Source: Macrothele yani (lineage: Eukaryota; Arthropoda; Arachnida; Araneae; Macrothelidae). Taken from it: DNA of 64,000 bases. Where the stretch lies: positions 82,807,127-82,871,126 of the forward strand of contig CM077023.1 in the NCBI GenBank assembly GCA_039090855.1, read 5' to 3'. This document shows, piece by piece, positions 45,071 through 56,034 of the stretch (the stretch's first letter is position 1; each line of letters opens with the position of its first letter). The translations under genes were made by a program, and so were the position numbers. The notes beneath the pieces are model-generated. The model searched no databases. It was not told the DNA's origin and saw only the letters and a program-made list of their open reading frames with translations.

Positions 45071-47110
45071 GACCATAGCAAATTTCTCTTATCTGGAAAG
45101 GCCAGACTTGAAATTCACGCCTCTTCGAGTTCAAAATTACGCCCCTTCGCCTTCAACTCAAATAATACGTGTTTTTTACTTTCTCACACACCGCCGTAAT
45201 AGGAAAGTATTATGATCGTTCAAAAATCACACTCCGGGTTGTGGTTCTTGGGTATTTACCTAGTAAAAACTAGGTAAATACCCAAGAACCACAGACGGTA
45301 GATACCAAGTAAAGTGCAAACGTCATGTAAACGCCGACAGCACAACACTCCACAGAAATGCAGAACGAAAAACAAACCTGCGCAGAACGCACAAGTATCG
45401 GATAGTGAACGTAACAATAGTAAGAAATTTTAGGGTTAGGGGTTGGAAAATTTCTGTTCAAGGTTAAACGCTTAGAGAACTTTCTGCGACAGAACACACA
45501 TGATTAATTAGCTCTTCATCCCAACGACATGTTCGGAAAGGTCATGGAGGTTATGCATATCAGCACATTGTTTTCTATGCCTCCATTCACTGTTTTGGGA
45601 AATTCCCTTCATGGATATAAGATGTTCGCACCTCATAGCGTATGCTATTCTGTACCTTGGTTGACTGCATGGAATACTGTATGAGACTAACTAAAGTCTT
45701 TAAAAAGAAAATACTGAAAGAGGTTACCTTTCATTTTTAGTTACTATTTCTATTTTTTTACACCCCCAGGACATGAATTTACGCTCCTGGAATAACCATT
45801 TTGTGAGGGCAACCGCCTTCTCTGCTCTCCCGGTAGCTATGGCCCTGGGTTTCACAAAGTGTAATTTTTCGTAGTCAAACTTTTATTATTTTATGATAAT
45901 TGCGTTTAAATTTAATATTTTTGTTTTAGTAAGACGCGTTTTTTAATGTATGGTCCACACAAAATCTTAGTTACGGCTGTGTCTAAAAATAAAGATGCCT
46001 GCGAAATGATAATAATTCATTGTTTGCCTGTTGTGATATACGCTAAAAGAAAAACAAATAATGCAAAGCCAAACATGAAGGTATTAAAGTATTTATTTCT
46101 ACTTCCAAAATTAATGCGCATCATTTTAAGACACATAATTCTCAATGTCTTATGCTTTGTTTTGGAAATTAACAACCAAGTTCATCTCAAATTACGGACT
46201 CTCACTCGATAGCTAGGAAATCTTTCTCACGAGCTTTACAGCCATAATTAGGTGACAGATGAGTTCATTAGATTGCATTCTCCTTATCCTAACTTCTTTA
46301 AATCTCCCGGTTCGACCAGCCGAAAGTCAATTACCGTTATCGAAGATTGCCTAATTCCTCGTGACTGGGCATCTCACTTAGCCCAGTTCTCTGATTGGAT
46401 GATAATGCTCTTCCGTTTAAACACGCAAGATCAGAATCTCTGAGTCTCATCCCGTCATCACGCTGATAAACTTTCCACTGCTATGAAAGTGCTGTTAGAG
46501 TTTAGAGAAGGAAATAGAAGAGGGAAATAAGATATCACCACTAGTGCATCAAGTCATCATGATTCATCACTGGCTCCGAAGAGAGGAGGGAAATCACAGG
46601 AAGAGGAAGGTATTAAATTCCTCATTATTCTCCCCTGGAACATTTCAAATTATCCCAGTTTCTGATTGTACTGTGTTTATATATGAGCACTGATACTGCA
46701 CAAGAGTATAATTTAATCATTTGAAGAAATAGAATTGATGTATTTTTGTGGGTAACAATTGTTCGATTTGTTGCCAAAAATCACCCTCTTTGCATGTACG
46801 AGTGTGTATGAGGGAATGTCTGGTAAGGAAGTTATATTTAAATAAGTGAACGCATTTTTTGAAGAAGTTTATTTTCTTTTATCTGTGTGTGTGCGGTTTT
46901 TCTTTTTATTATACGTGAAAGTCATACACACGCACATTTGAATATATTCTTCCATTATTTAGATAATTTAAGCACGCCAGATATGTGGAAAACATGCATT
47001 ACTGCTATAAACAAAGAGTAACAAGAAAGATGACACGGAATTATCGGTTGTAATGAGCACATCTTTTGAATCCTTTTCGACGCACGCACGCCCCCCCCAC
47101 CCACACACAT
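45071..47110. other. no gene recognised
   Basis: Contains the palindrome listed separately. The frames at 45946-46212 and 46252-46443 have no recognised domain. A faint satellite-like stretch near 46975-47080 ('gaaagatgacacggaattat') resembles 32360-32400. Confidence 0.4.
45241..45292. repeat. perfect palindrome, 24-bp arms, 4-nt loop
   Basis: The arms 45241-45264 ('gtggttcttgggtatttacc' onward) and 45269-45292 surround a loop 'aaaa'. Confidence 0.92.
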
Positions 47111-47203
47111 TGTGACGTATACTCTGATTTCACTTTCACTTTTAGTTACTCTTTCTAAGTAAATTTGAGTTAATTCTCTTTATCGTTTTTCAAACTTAAC
47201 GTT

Positions 47204-47417
47204 GCCGCCCCGATGGCGCAGTGGTCTAAGCGATGGCTTCTAATCATTCGTTAGAGATGGGTCCGGGTTCGAATCCCGGCAGGCATGGGTGTTGTGTTTG
47301 TCTTACGACACTGGTTCTCTCCCTTCCCTGGAACCAGTGGCCCTAAATTAGGGACGGGAGACTGCTTATAGCCCACTGAGTTGCTCACGGTGGTCGTTAA
47401 ACGTACAAACAAACAAA
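47204..47417 (+). mobile_element. SINE family A with TSD, inside LTR-R
   Basis: Full head 'gccgccccgatggcgcagtg' and body, with tail (caaa)n. A perfect 11-bp duplication 'aacttaacgtt' flanks it (47193-47203 and 47418-47428). LTR-R copy 1 shows the empty site. Confidence 0.93.
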
Positions 47418-47875
47418 AACTTAACGTTATATCTTCTCTCTCGCATATGGTCCGCTGAGAACTGGAAGATGTATAATGTTTGAGCAGCAGCAAAAGAGGA
47501 AGATGGTGCTGTTGTAATCCAGAAAGCTGCATTACGCTGAAGCGTGTTTGTGTTGTGTTGTTATATATTTAGTGTTGGAGTTTATTTAATCCAGTTTTCT
47601 GCTTACTAACCTATGTTAGTCAACTGTAAGATACTAGTGATATTAGGAATTAGTTCTCTACGAGTGTTGGAATATCCGAGTGAAGTGCTTATGAGATAGT
47701 GATGGAATAATATGAATAGCTGTAAGTAACTATTTCTTGAACCTTATTTGAGTGACTCCTGATTCACTTAAAAGTGAAGTTATTAAGAACTGATATTAAT
47801 ATTAAAAGAAATCCGTCTTGTTGCACGATGATATTTATTCAGCTAAAAAATGAAATCTATATACAGTTTAAAAAC

Positions 47876-47920
47876 ACATGTGCACTTTCGGTGTCACATT
47901 GACACCTTCATCAGATGTAA
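47876..47920 (-). ncRNA. hammerhead-like motif of PLE-2, degraded
   Basis: On the minus strand: stem I 'tacat', CTGATGA, stem II 'ggtgtc/gacacc', GAAA, 'gtgcac', stem I return 'atgt'. The base expected to be U at 16.1 reads A, so it is probably inactive. Confidence 0.5.
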
Positions 47921-48046
47921 TTTCACCATGTGGCTACATGCTGGTCTTAAGTACGTGGAGTAGATGCATCATGGGAAAGGTAATGTCAATGTCACATGAT
48001 ATACCAGATAACAAGACAATCAAAAAAAGGCATAGTTAGCCAATGA

Positions 48047-50078
48047 TCACTTAACAGAAGCAATTGCTATTGTGCTGTCCTTCCCAACAAGATTGCTCCA
48101 AGGTTCAGGTAAAACATAAGGATAATAGTCATTACAGCAACTTGTATTATAAGCCGAAATATAGAGGCTTTCTGCAAATAACAAGGAATGAACAGAGTTA
48201 GGTGTGTTTATGATTTTAGCGTTGTCCCAGTCTGGGATGGAATTTCCAGCACTTATGGTTCTTGCGAGAGAGGTGCTTTGGTGATTCATTTTTAGATCAT
48301 ATCTGTGTTCATTTAATCTCAAATCCAAATTTCTTTTGGTAGAACCCACATAATGATTGTTTAGTTCACCAGAGATAGTGTCAAGCATAGGAATAACATA
48401 CACACCCCATTTTTTCCCTTTGTCAATTTTGTCACGATCATTGCGGATAATGGTATATAGATTGCATGATCGTATTCCAAATTGTATTTTATGACGAGAA
48501 CATATGTTGGTAAGGAGGTTTACAATATGTGGATTAAAATCAACAGATCCAACATACTTTTTAGGCACTTGCTCACTAATTAAAGCAGTTGACATAGAAA
48601 ACCGTACTTTATTGTGCACTCCCTAACAACGTTGTCCGGGTAACCATAGTTTTTAGCAAGGGATGATATCCATTGTAGTTCTTGAGCTCTGGCGAAATGG
48701 CTAGAAGAATGTGAATATGCTCTTCTAAATAGGAAGTGCAGAGCAGAAATTTTATGCTGAAAAATGTGAGCAGAATTGTACGGAATTAGAGTGGGTGTGG
48801 ATGTAGGTTTTCGATAAACAGCAAAAGACAGGGAATTGTCAGAAGGGGTACGAGTAATTTGAAAGTCAAGATAAGGTAAGACGAAATTATTTTCAAGTTC
48901 TATCGCGAGTTTGATGGAGGGGTATTGAGCAGACATAGCGTTGACAAACTGCTGTAACTGATTTATGGTATATGGCCAAATTACCAAGATGTCATCAACG
49001 TAACGGTTATAGAGACTAGGTTTTTGTGGGAATTCTTGTATGACTTTATTTTCAATATGCTGTAGAAGAATTTCCGCTAAGACTCAGGATAAAGGTGAAC
49101 CCATGGCTGTCCCGTCGGTTTGTTGGTAAAATATGTTCTGAAATTTGAAAAATGAACGCTTTTTAATGAGATGAAGAGCATTCATTATGAAAGCAATATC
49201 ATTGGCAGGAATGTCAGAATCAATGAGCAAAGCCTGAATCAACTGAAATGTAGCTTCCATAGGTACATTCGTGTATAACGAAACTACATCTAGGGACGCC
49301 AAAAAATAGGAATTTGGTAGTGGCTGAATTAACTTTAACCTATCAATAGCTTGTGTGGTGCTCTTTATTGAGTAGGAAGAATTCACTGTAAATTTGGTGA
49401 GATAACTTGCCAAAGCTTTTTCCAAAGGTCGGGTGGGGGCAATGTAACCTGATACAAGATGACGAATAGGGTACCCTTCCTTGTGTAGTTTTAATCTACC
49501 AAATAAATCAGGCACATGGCAGCCGGGGGTGGATTGAAGGCTTTTGAAAAGGAGTCCGGAGGAGCTGAAGAGTTCTTAAGGCGGCTTAAAGCACTAACAG
49601 TAGCCCTGGTGGGGTCTCGTTTCACTATTACATGAGGGACACTAGAAATGGCATTGAGCATTTTTTTAATATAATCACTTTGATTTAAGAGCACAACTTG
49701 ACTAGTTTTATCAGCTAAAAGAATGGCAATATCTGGGTCCTTTTTCAATTCAATCAGCTGCTGCATTTCCTCATGAAGCTGGCATTCTTCGGTGGTTTTA
49801 CACCGTCGTGGATTGTGTTTGTGAAGAGACCTTGCGATTTTCATTCTTGCGAAGTTCCTATCTTCTATTGGAAGTGAATATAGAATTTTTTCAATTTGCG
49901 GAACTGTTTTGAATAAGTCCACTTTACGTTGGTTAGGGTAAGCGAACTTGTAACCTCGTCGCAAGGCTCTTAGTTGAATGGGATTCAGAACTTTATCACT
50001 TAGGTTTCTGACTCCATTATGTGAATCAGAGTTACAGCTGTCATGGTCCAGTTCATGCAAATCCAATCCATTACCCAC
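48047..50078 (-). pseudogene. PLE-2 reverse transcriptase / GIY-YIG endonuclease, broken
   Basis: Four pieces: 50078-49491, 49515-49084, 48987-48580 and 48619-48047. A frameshift lies near 49500. An in-frame TGA at about 49081-49083 follows TAMGSPLS. A second frameshift lies near 48600. The reverse transcriptase shows FLASLDVVSLYTNVP and catalytic YVDD just upstream of 48987 (RYVDDILVIW). The endonuclease shows GVY at residues 72-74 and YVG at 90-92 of the last piece, then RLNEHRYDL. It is clearly a different PLE family from PLE-1 (YVDD against YADD). Confidence 0.9.
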
Positions 50079-50282
50079 ATTAGGTGATCCATGTAATGAT
50101 CCTTGTTCAGAAAGGCCGATAGGATGTCTTCATTTTTTAGCTGAATAAATATCATCGTGCAACAAGACGGATTTCTTTTAATATTAGTATTTATGCACGA
50201 ATTATAGTGTCAACCTATTAAGAACTGATTTATGTAGTGTTCAGTCAGTCAGCTCTATATACACGAACATTACAACACACAT

Positions 50283-51060
50283 TACAAAACAGATTTTTAG
50301 AAAATCTAAAAATTCAGTAAAAAAAGAATACATTTACACCACCCAGGAAAAAACTGCTCATAATTTAAAATATGCAATGTTTTTTTTCCAACAGGTTTTC
50401 GGAAGCGGAGAAATAATTGCACAAATAGAAATGCACACTATCATCATGTAGTGTAAGAGTTGTGAACTACAAGAAACTCCCATGTTCATTCAGAATGTCT
50501 CGTAGTTTCAATGGTACCCAGTATTAAGAGATTTTTTTTTCAATTGGACATTTAGAAGCATAGATATTGAGAAAAACGGATTAGACATTTGCTTTACCTA
50601 GCAAGGAAATTGCGTATTAATTTGGGCAGAAAATGAGCATAAAGTGTTTTCGTAGCTATAGACATATCTGATCAAAAAGGGATTTTTTTCCACTGGGATT
50701 TTAGACACGCAGATATTGCCTCAAATATGTGGTAAACGGAATCGTGAAGTATGCCCTCTCGTGGTAAATTTGTGAGTTAAGAGACAAATTGAAATTATGT
50801 GCAAATCATGCCGGACCAGATACTCTGTTCGACAAACAAATAATTTTTCAAGTCTGACTGCTATAAGCAGAGGTACTGAGAAAAATATGGTACATATCTA
50901 CGCCCCCTGGCGAAAAAACTGTCTGTTATTTAAAGCAGAAAATATGGGAAAAGGTTTTTCTTGGTGAGCGGTATCTGACCGCAGCATTTTCTTCAGTCGG
51001 ATTTTCAGGAACGCAGATATTGCTGCAAAATCATCGGAAACACAACTGTATTATTCATTT
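50283..51060 (-). repeat. degenerate satellite, minus orientation (segment 3)
   Basis: Repeated phrases 'ggacatttagaagcatagatattgag', 'gggattttagacacgcagatattg' and 'ggattttcaggaacgcagat' occur about every 160-180 bp. Between them are 'ctctcgtggtaaa' and 'cgccccctggcgaaaaaact' (50901-50920), the inverse of the CTCF-like motif. Confidence 0.6.
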
Positions 51061-51730
51061 TCATATATAAGGTAATTAGTCAGGGATTTAGTTTAGTGAC
51101 ACACATATTGTTCATAAGAAGAAAGGGAAACGTCATGCTGAAGAAAGGGAAACGTCATGCTGAAGAAAGGGGAACAAACTTCGTACGAAGGTTTTCAACC
51201 TATTAGTGCTATGTTTGATAGCATATTAACATCAGATAAAACATTAATTTTCTGTTGGAACTTTCTCATGGGGAAGAGTATCCGGTTATTTTTTTAATGT
51301 GATTATTATTAATATTAATTAGACTACCTTCCAGAGGTCGAAATTTCAGTAATATGTTGTGGTATTACTTCACATAAGCAAGAAGAACCGAATTATCATT
51401 TACATATATTGTGTGAAATCACACTTCATGGAAAAATGATCACTGGAGTGGATTTACCCGTAGCACAATCTCAAGAAGTGTAATCAACAGAACCATGTAA
51501 ATTAGAATGGAGAGTAAAAGTATGTCTGTCGTAGAAACATCACATATTCCTCAAATATGAAAGATGGGAACGAAAAGAGCTTATATCAAGTATGGGTATT
51601 CCGTTCTCTTGTTTTTAGCGACGGTACAACTACAATTGTTTTCGTAATTGTTAACACCAATATGAGAGAGAAACCAAAACAGCAGCTTTTGTGAGATGGG
51701 AAGAACGTGTATTGGCCCAATATTTTGTGT
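51061..51730. other. no gene recognised
   Basis: Apart from the short tandem repeat, only AT-rich sequence is visible. Confidence 0.4.
51117..51175. repeat. 22-bp short tandem repeat
   Basis: 'gaaagggaaacgtcatgct' is repeated twice with a third partial unit. Confidence 0.85.
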
Positions 51731-52283
51731 ATGACATTCACTAGAATGAGACTGGGGATGGTAAAAACGGCTTTTAGAGAGAATCAAAGACTACTGACTG
51801 CCAAAAATATAGATATAAAACTGAGGAAGAGAGTTTTAAAGCCATATGTTTGGGCAGTAGCTCTCTACGGTTCTGAGACATGGACATTGACCAAGAGGGA
51901 AGTGAAAAGTCTGGAGGCATTCGAGATGTGGAGCTATAGAAGAATGGAGAGAATAAGCTGGCTCGATAGAAATACTAATGAGGAGTTCCTGGAGAGAGTG
52001 GAAGAACCCAGAAATCCGATCAACATGTTAAAAAGAGGAAAAATGTTACGGATGAGACACACATTGCGCCATGGAGGCCCGATTCTGAAAGTTTTGGAAG
52101 GGAAAATTCAAGGCAAGAGAGGAAGAAGACGGCCAAGGAATAGTTTTGTGGCACAATTACTCCATGGCACCAATACTAGGACGCTATGACTCAAAGAGAA
52201 CGGCGGAGAATAGAGACGAATGGAGAGACAAAGTACATCTACTGAACAACCAGTCCTTGGACTGAGTAACTAAGAAGAAGAAT
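51731..52283 (+). pseudogene. non-LTR retrotransposon 3' fragment (second RTE-like lineage)
   Basis: The frame 51707-52189 includes LRKRVLKPYVWAVALYGSE, TWTLTKREVKSLEAFEMWSY, RRMERISW and KIQGKRGRRRPRN, a reverse transcriptase C-terminus. After a frameshift near 52170, 'AENRDEWRDKV' and a stop follow, then an (aag)n tail. It is a different lineage from the 16.6-kb fragment. It is 5'-truncated. Confidence 0.85.
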
Positions 52284-52355
52284 TCACTGGTACACTATCT
52301 ACCAACAAGTAATTGGACACCTGTGATAGCAAAGGAAAACCAAGTTTATTCACCT

Positions 52356-54057
52356 TCAATAGTTGGTGGAGCCTCCACGAGCGGCGATTACAGCTGCGAC
52401 TCTCCGGGGCATACTCTGAACTAGGCGTTGTACGACGGCTAGCAGTATTTTCTTCCACTCGGCTTGGAGAAGACAGGCCAGTTCCTTCACCGATTTCGGA
52501 CGGTGGGGGCACCCCTTAAGTCGACGCTCCAACTCGTCCCAGAGGTGCTCGATAGGGTAAAGGTCCGGGCTCTGCGCAGGCCAATCCATTCGATTAACCC
52601 CATTGTCACCATACCAAGCCATGGCGGACCTCGCAACATGACAGGTGGCATTGTCATCCTGAAAGTAACATGGGTCCACCCCGTAAAACTGCCACAACGT
52701 AGGAAGCGCATGGTCATCCAAAATGGTGCAGTAGGTCTCGGCGTTGAGTCTACCAGGAATTGCGACCAAGGGTCCCATGCCATACCAGGAGAAACACCCC
52801 CATAGCATAATTTCACCGCCGCCGAGCTTCACAGTTGGCACAATACATTCCGGCAGGAGGCGTTCTCCAGGCAGACGCCAAACCCAGACACTGCCATCCA
52901 AACGGTAGAGGGTGAACCTTGATTCGTCGCTCCAGAGAACCTGTTTCCACTGTTCAACGGTCCACTGTCGACGTTCTTTGCACCACGTTAGCCGAGCAGT
53001 GCTATTGGACTTGGTGATCAAAGGCTTGTGGGTGGCAGCACGTCCATGATAACCGAGCAGATGGGCTTCCTTACGGATGGTATTCATCGAAAGAACACTC
53101 CCGGATGCCGGTTGAAACTCCTCGCGGATGTGGCAAATCGATTTGGTACGGTTCTTCCGAATTTCTCTGGCCAGCACCCGTCGATCTCTAACTCCCAGTT
53201 TTTTGGGTCTGTCGGCTCGGGCCACATTCCGACAGTCACCTCTCATCTTCCATTTGCCAATCACATAGGCCACTGTCGATTTTGGGTACTTCAACTCGCA
53301 GGATATGTCACGTATGGATCGGCCATTTCTGTGATATCCGACGATTACACCTTTAACGTATACTCTATATTCACTTTCCTTTTGATTTTTACTATCTCTG
53401 GTTATTTTATTTTACTATGTAAATTATCTTCTTACTGAACGAGATGTTATTTCACCCGCTGAATGAGATCTGGCAATGAGTGTAAGTCATGACGTGGTGG
53501 TAGTCAGTATAAATAGGCGCGTTCAACGATACCTAAGGAGAGCGTTGGTTTATGTGAAAGAGAGCGTTTGTTGTTGTACGAAGTGAGCTGTGGTTTATGT
53601 GTCAGAAAGCTGGTGCTGTATAAAGAGAGTTCGTTTATGTGAGAGCGAGAAGTTCATAATAAAGAGTTTAAGTAAGTACGTCTTTCTCAGTTCATAGTAC
53701 TGTCAGACCTCTGTCTGGCTGTTAGGTTTATTTCATTTAGTGTTATTAGTAACAACCAGCGTAAGACTTTATTCATCTTAATTACTACTACAACATTACT
53801 ACCAGTTATAAGTTTGTTCGATACTATTACTACACTACTAGCAGGAGACTTTATTCATAATTAATAACACAACAACCATTAGAAGAAGCGTTAGCTTAGA
53901 AGAAGCTGAATTCATTACATTATAATTGAAGGAAGCTAAATTCATTATAATTAGCAATTTAGAAGAAGAATTATATTCACTATAATTAGCTTAGTTAAAA
54001 GTATATTCATTATACACCTTTCTCGAAATCAGAGAGCCCCGAACTGCGTGGCATCTT
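52356..54057 (-). pseudogene. Tc1 transposase (DD34E), long open frame, N-terminus separated by LTR insertion
   Basis: The frame from 53294 down to 52356 gives 312 residues without a stop. It stays open upstream ([18 protein letters not shown]) to the insertion at 53354. The first residues, MPRSSGLSDFEKG, lie beyond the insertion near 54057-54016. The 312-residue count starts at a TTG and is not a true start. Catalytic residues are D123 (WSDESRF), D214 (FQDDNATCH) and E249 ([11 protein letters not shown]), with 34 residues between the last two. The C-terminus [18 protein letters not shown] is intact. Only the LTR insertion clearly disables it. Confidence 0.9.
53355..54012 (+). mobile_element. 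solo-LTR-like insertion in the Tc1 transposase gene
   Basis: It is flanked by 'tacaccttt' on both sides (53346-53354 and 54013-54021). It contains a TATA box 'tataaata' at about 53509 and 'aataaa' at about 53661, in the order expected for an LTR. Its first 40 bp ('aacgtatactctatattcac') resemble the start of LTR-R ('gacgtatactctgatttcac'). It has no coding sequence. The TSD could be shorter than 9 bp. Confidence 0.6.
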
Positions 54058-54194
54058 GCATGCGACTGGATGCGCTGTTGTTTCCCCCACGATATTTAAC
54101 GGCGGCGGCCGTGACGTGTATTAGGACCGCAGATATCGTCGATTGCAGGGGTGTCCAATTACTTGTTGGTAGATAGTGTATATAGGTAGGCTGA

Positions 54195-55200
54195 AGGAAA
54201 AACAATGTTTCCTTGTCAGAAAGGTAAGTTTTCCGAAAGCAACGACTCTGCGTTGTTGATTACAATAATCCTCATTTACAATTCTCAATCCACTTCTGGA
54301 TGAAGGCCTTCCCTAGTCACTTCTTCAACGTTTTGTCTAGTGCAGTTCTCTAGGCTTTCAAATTTCATCTGCTCATTTCCCATATGGATGGTCTCCTTCT
54401 GGGCCTTTTTCTGTCCCTGGATGTCCAGTCAAGTACTTCAGTTGTCCACCGGTGGTCATTTCGTCTAGAAAATATACTCATCCCATTGCCACTTGACCCT
54501 ATTTCGATTAGGATGTCATCCACTCTTGTCACTTTCCTTATCTATTAGTCCTTTTCCTATCTTTTTTGGTTACACCAAGCACCTTTCCATGCTTTTCTTT
54601 TTGTTTTGTTTCTTGTGTGTTGTCCACAGCCTTCGCATATCTTATTTTGTTAAGGTTCGTGTGTCTGATCCTGTAGTAAGAATAAGAAGGATACTTTGAT
54701 TAAATATTTTTATTTTGAGACATAATAGTAAATTGCTCTTGAAATTTGTACTGTTTCTTCTAAATGCACTGGAGTCAAGTTTTATACGCCTATTAATTTC
54801 TTCTTCGGTGTGGCCCCTGGTTGAAATCTCTTGCCCAAAGTATATGTAGGCATCAGTTACTTTGGAATTTGCCCCATAAATCTGTAATTCTTTAGTTCAT
54901 GTAAAAATACTGTACATCACTTTTTTTTTAAGTTCATTTTTTATTCCACATTTTTACTCTTGTCAGTAACTTCCTGGATCGTGCCCTGCAGCTCTTAAGG
55001 GTTCCTTGCAAGAATGACTAAGTCATAAGCAAAATGAAGGCAGTTGAACAATCTCCATTAACTTTTACCCTCTTGTCTTCCCAGTTTAATTGCTGAGAGC
55101 ATTCTGCAGTGTGGCACTGAAGAGCAAGGGAGATCTCGTGTCACTTTGTCACACTCCCATTCTAATTATTATGTGTTGTGTCGGCCAAAAGTCTAGCCTT
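54195..55200 (-). pseudogene. RTE-type reverse transcriptase fragment, degraded
   Basis: On the minus strand from 55200: a polymerase core HFAYDLVILARNP (YxDD-like, degraded) at about 55035-54990, then ELQIYGANSKVTDAYIYFGQ and EEEINRRIKLDSSAFRR at about 54910-54780. Farther on come NDHRWTTEVLDWTSRDRKRP near 54430 and an end similar to the 16.6-kb copy. Many stops and shifts. It is the longest copy of that family in the window. Confidence 0.85.
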
Positions 55201-55548
55201 TGCACTTTCATTTTTATAAATATTATTAATAATATTAACATATAAATTTTCAATACCGCAGAATTCTAAAGACATTGTAACAGCGATGACTTGTTCTCTT
55301 GGTTGTGCAACCAGCTTCTCAATGTCCATGTGTTACATGCGAACATAAATACACACATATCGCTGTATTGTTCTCTGATATTCAGAGGTTAGAGACTCAA
55401 AACAAGGTCATCTGACAAGTCAAAGTTACTGTCAGTGCTATTTTTTAATTATTGTTCATATGTCCTATTTCTCCATTTACAGAGATCTTGGCGCACAAGT
55501 TCCATTACACATCTCACACAAGACCTTTTATATTTCAATCTCTTTCTC
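55201..55548. other. no feature recognised
   Basis: Possibly more degraded retrotransposon sequence. No motif is readable. Confidence 0.4.
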
Positions 55549-55860
55549 TTACGGGAATTCCTGCATCTGGTCTTCCCATGATTTCCTCGGGCTTCTTCCA
55601 GCTTTCTTTCCAGTCACTTGTGCTGAATAAATTCTTTTAGCCAGCACTTCATCATTCATTTTTTCAACAGATCCAAAGCACCTTTGTATATTTGTCTCCA
55701 ACCTAAGAGCAACATTAGGTTTCAAATTACACACCAGCAATATATCTTCGATCCGCACATGATCAGGTCTTTTTTCCAAACCCATTGTAAGTAACACGTC
55801 TTTCCCGTTTCCTTGGTGAACTAGCCTTGTCATGTATGGTAGACTCACCCTACCGAATAC
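55549..55860 (-). pseudogene. non-LTR retrotransposon C-terminal fragment (third lineage)
   Basis: The frame 55848-55549 contains NIQRCFGSVEKMNDEVLAKR, IYSAQVTGKKAGRSPRKSWE and DQM. This is the C-terminal tail seen in many arthropod non-LTR elements (R-x-FGHVERM-x-DE...). It stands alone and is older than its neighbours. Confidence 0.75.
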
Positions 55861-55899
55861 CTGAGTCCTTTAGTACCTTACTTTGAACCTTGAAAATCA

Positions 55900-55935
55900 C
55901 AAATGACCAACTGGAATAATTCAGTTGGTCATTTG
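55900..55935. repeat. perfect palindrome, 14-bp arms, 8-nt loop
   Basis: 'caaatgaccaactg' at 55900-55913 and its inverse at 55922-55935. Shorter repeats of 'caactggaatca' and 'gattccagttgg' follow to about 56000. Confidence 0.85.
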
Positions 55936-55995
55936 ATTCCAGTTGGAATCATGGATTGAGCAACTGGAATCACATTGCAGCCGGTGATTCCAGTT

Positions 55996-55999
<4 letters not shown>

Positions 56000-56031
<32 letters not shown>
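56000..56031. repeat. (tc)n microsatellite
   Basis: An uninterrupted dinucleotide run of about 15 units, next to the short inverted repeats. Confidence 0.95.

Positions 56032-56034
<3 letters not shown>

Larger units (their letters stand above)
47795..50215 (-). mobile_element. Penelope-like retroelement (PLE-2) inside LTR-R
   Basis: A perfect 14-bp duplication 'tattaagaactgat' flanks it (47781-47794 and 50216-50229). LTR-R copy 1 keeps the empty site at about 19991-20003. A 58-bp inverted repeat joins the two ends (47797-47854 and 50129-50186), with the high-coordinate copy as the inverted tail. The coding region is broken on the minus strand. There is a degraded hammerhead-like motif at 47876-47920. 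Confidence 0.9.
47111..50274 (+). mobile_element. solo LTR (LTR-R, copy 2), split by a SINE and a PLE
   Basis: The LTR pieces total about 500 bp and start 'tgtgacgtatactctg' and end 'cacgaacattaca'. The flanks read 'acacacat' on both sides (47103-47110 and 50275-50282), so a target duplication is likely although it is low-complexity. It aligns with copy 1 at 18372-20056. No internal retrotransposon sequence is present. Confidence 0.75.
52293..54178 (-). mobile_element. Tc1-like element (DD34E), near-intact but split by an LTR
   Basis: The terminal repeats 'cactatctaccaacaagtaa' continue through 'ttggacacc' and are inverted at the other end without visible mismatch. The element is flanked by TA (52291-52292 and 54179-54180). 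Without the inserted LTR and its duplication it is about 1.2 kb. The terminal identity and long open frame indicate recent activity. Confidence 0.92.

Noticed and set aside
42446..45855. A single hAT element between 'ccagggcc' near 42446 and 'ggccctgg' near 45842
   Set aside because: The inverted match is only about 8 bp. No 8-bp target duplication is visible, and the span includes unrelated elements.
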